A stretch of DNA of 64,000 nucleotides from Oehlia diaphana. Its lineage: Eukaryota; Glomeromycota; Glomeromycetes; Glomerales; Glomeraceae. Shown in pieces: positions 61,783 through 64,000 of this stretch. Each line of letters starts with the position of its first letter. The first letter of the stretch is position 1. The notes under the pieces were generated by a model. It ran no database searches. It had not been told where the DNA came from and was given only the letters and a program-made list of their open reading frames with translations. The stretch covers positions 111,381 through 175,380 of the forward strand of contig QZLH01000037.1 in NCBI GenBank assembly GCA_003833135.1, in the 5' to 3' direction. Made by a program: the position numbers and the translations under genes.

Positions 61783-62180
61783 ATCGAAAACGATCTTTGA
61801 ATATATTTAAAGTTTTTTTTTTTTTTCTTTTTTAATAATAGGGACAAGTTAATAAAAGTTATATATATATATACATACATTATATATATATATACATACA
61901 TATATATATACATACATACATATATATATATATAAAGTAATAATAATAATTAAAAATTGGTCAATACAACTTTTTTCTATTTTTATTGATTTAACAAAAT
62001 CGAAACGTTTTTGTACAATTTTTCACAAAAAAAAAAAAATTATATTATAGTAATATATTGATATTGTATATAATGAACGAGTAAATTATATAATTTATAA
62101 TAAACCACTAACAGCTAATAGAAAAAAGAATTATTTATAATTCTATAAAGCAAAAAAAAAAAAAAAAAAAAAAATTTATA

Positions 62181-62212
<32 letters not shown>

Positions 62213-62223
62213 ATTTTTTAAAA

Positions 62224-62259
<36 letters not shown>

Positions 62260-62270
62260 ATATTTTTATG
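61409..62270. repeat. Long poly-T/poly-A foldbacks and TA/CATA microsatellite
   Basis: T-runs directly followed by A-runs of 15-35 bases at about 61640-61675, 61711-61775 and 62180-62256, plus (TA)n/(CATA)n at 61860-61935. Low complexity only. Confidence 0.8.
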
Positions 62271-64000
62271 TCTTACAAAAAAAAAAAAATTTATGCAAGA
62301 TTGTAAGATAAATTTCTTTGTTTATTTATTTTATTTTATTTTATTTATTTATTTCGTTTTAAGTAAAAAGAAAATTTTTTTTTTGAACGCAAAGAGTAAA
62401 TTATTCTATCGGAGAAGAAATGTGCAAAAGAAAAAATTTATTTATTTTATTTATTTATTTATTTATACACAAACACAGGATGGAAAGATTCAAAAAAAAA
62501 AATAAGATTTATATTTTTATTGACGACAAAAAAAAAAAAATAAAAAATATATATATATATATGCACTGCATACGGCACATTCTAGTTGGTGATACGGTTT
62601 TAAATATTGCATAATAATTGTTTTTATAAAAAAGAATATTTATGATTATATTTTACGCAATTGGTAAATGAAATATTATAAAAATTGTTTTAAGTTATTC
62701 TTGGTATGAATGAATGAAAAGAAAGGACTTATAAAATGTTGTGCTTTGTGCGGTTCGACGAGTGGTGAAACATATTGGCAAAAAGAAGAAAAATTAAATT
62801 CGAAACTTAAAAAAAAAAAAAAATAAATAAATAAATATAAATTCAATTCTATGAAACTAATGACGTGAAAGGGATCATCAACATACTATTATTATTTGCT
62901 GCCTTTGCCATTAAATATGTAAATGTTATTAGCGATCATTTAAATATGGGAATTGACATTTAAATTTACATGGCAACAATTGGACTTAATGTATTAATTC
63001 AAGTTAGTATTCGGCTATCGTTTTAATATTATTTGGGTTTAGTTGTACAATAGAGTAATTGTTTTTTTTGTTGGCTTAGAAAATATTTTTTTTTGGGGGT
63101 CAGCCGATTTTAACAATCCAAACATCTATAACTTATTCCGATTCACTGAACAATATGCAAATGTATTGGAACGATCACTGCATTAATCATCATCCACTCA
63201 TCGTCACTCCTTTATCACTTTATAAACACTTATTAATATGCATTTTTGGTGTGAGTGTGTGACAAATAGAAGTTCTTTAAATTCTATTTACATATTAATT
63301 CATTCATTATTGAAGTATAACATAGATAATAATTTTGACACAAGATAAAGACAATCAAGGAGAAAGGGGGACCGGAAGAAGGTTTATCTATAACTCAGCC
63401 TTCTTTTCTTTTTCTTTCTCTTTTTTTTTTCAATTTTACGAAATAATCTTGGGAGGAAACAAGATTACCATTAATATGTTTATTGCTGTAAAATGATGTA
63501 CACGTTACATTGTATTCTGAACTTTATAAATAAATATAAATCAAAATAATTTTTATAGTAAATCAATGATAAAACTTAAAATGAAATGCAGGAACATAAA
63601 AAAAAATCTCAGACAATCCAAATATACAATCCATTAAAATTAACGTATTAAATGTCATATAAAACCTTAAAAATCCGCAATTATTGAAAATTTCAAAAAA
63701 GAATATAACGGGATAATAAAGAGAATAAAGACCATCTGTAATCTCTGTAATCTTTCCATTATTTTATAAATTATGGTAAAGAAAAGCCAAAAGGAGTGAG
63801 AAAATGATGATATCTTGCATTTTGTATGCATTATATGCACATATTAATTTATTAGAAAAAAAAAATAAAAAATATTATTTTTTTTTTTCTCCGATAAGAA
63901 ATGTTATTCAATAGATCATAAAGTTAGTTTAATAACGCATTATTATCATTCGCTTAACATCCCATGTGGGATTTTGTAGATCTAGAGGAGAACGTGCCAA
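62271..64000. other. Spacer at the right edge
   Basis: AT-rich with pyrimidine tracts (63400-63430). I see no gene, RNA gene or structured repeat. Confidence 0.5.

Noticed and set aside
61640..62260. Possible CRISPR-like or spaced repeats
   Set aside because: Only poly-T/poly-A runs and TA microsatellites; no repeat-spacer pattern, and the genome is eukaryotic.

Overview
The window is an AT-rich stretch of a eukaryotic nuclear genome with long homopolymer runs, short GT-AG introns (about 50-110 nt) and large repeat-filled spacers. The protein families point to a fungus, most likely an arbuscular mycorrhizal fungus (Glomeromycotina, Rhizophagus-like). The clues are TRANK1/UvrD-type helicase paralogues, a protein kinase family with a zinc-ribbon head and a NPDAIYTSR tail motif, a fungal multicopper oxidase, an Msb1-like polarity protein, and an extracellular-domain plus multi-helix membrane protein family. 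The species call is inference.

Layout. 1-6.7 kb: 3' part of a TRANK1-like helicase gene (copy A), cut by the window edge inside intron 1. 6.7-17.7 kb: spacer with a hairpin-unit tandem array (7.9 kb), a possible small zinc-knuckle gene (11.9-12.4 kb), a 65-bp tandem array (12.5-12.8 kb) and a Harbinger-like MITE (16.2 kb). 17.7-25.0 kb: complete TRANK1-like paralogue (copy B, 12 exons, 2152 codons), a tandem duplicate of A. 25.9-29.2 kb, minus strand: frameshifted pseudogene of a membrane protein with a second MITE copy beside a splice acceptor. 31.1-35.1 kb, minus strand: three head-to-tail kinase modules, all damaged, at least one junction being an in-frame fusion. 35.7-37.5 kb: intact amino-acid transporter whose 3' end is locally triplicated. 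40.4-43.0 kb: intact secreted laccase-type multicopper oxidase. 43.2-46.6 kb: direct duplication enclosing an inverted repeat and a 741-bp assembly gap. 47.5-48.5 kb, minus strand: intronless secreted V8/trypsin-like serine protease. 49-55 kb: degenerate coding remnants and three foldback elements. 55.8-60.5 kb, minus strand: 1487-codon Msb1/RhoGAP-like protein with a long Gln/Pro/Asn-rich tail. 60.6-64 kb: homopolymers, a second gap of 422 bp, and otherwise empty sequence.

There is no operon-like logic. Five genes look translatable: TRANK1-like B, the transporter, the oxidase, the protease and the Msb1-like gene. Copy A is open as far as it is seen. The rest is typical accessory turnover: tandem duplication, frameshift decay, MITEs and foldback elements. 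No convincing new multi-gene system was found. The most distinctive signals are the fused kinase array, the divergence between the helicase copies (acidic insertion, IQ repeats, zinc-finger spacing), the MITE beside a splice acceptor, and an exact 11-bp inversion inside a tandem repeat.
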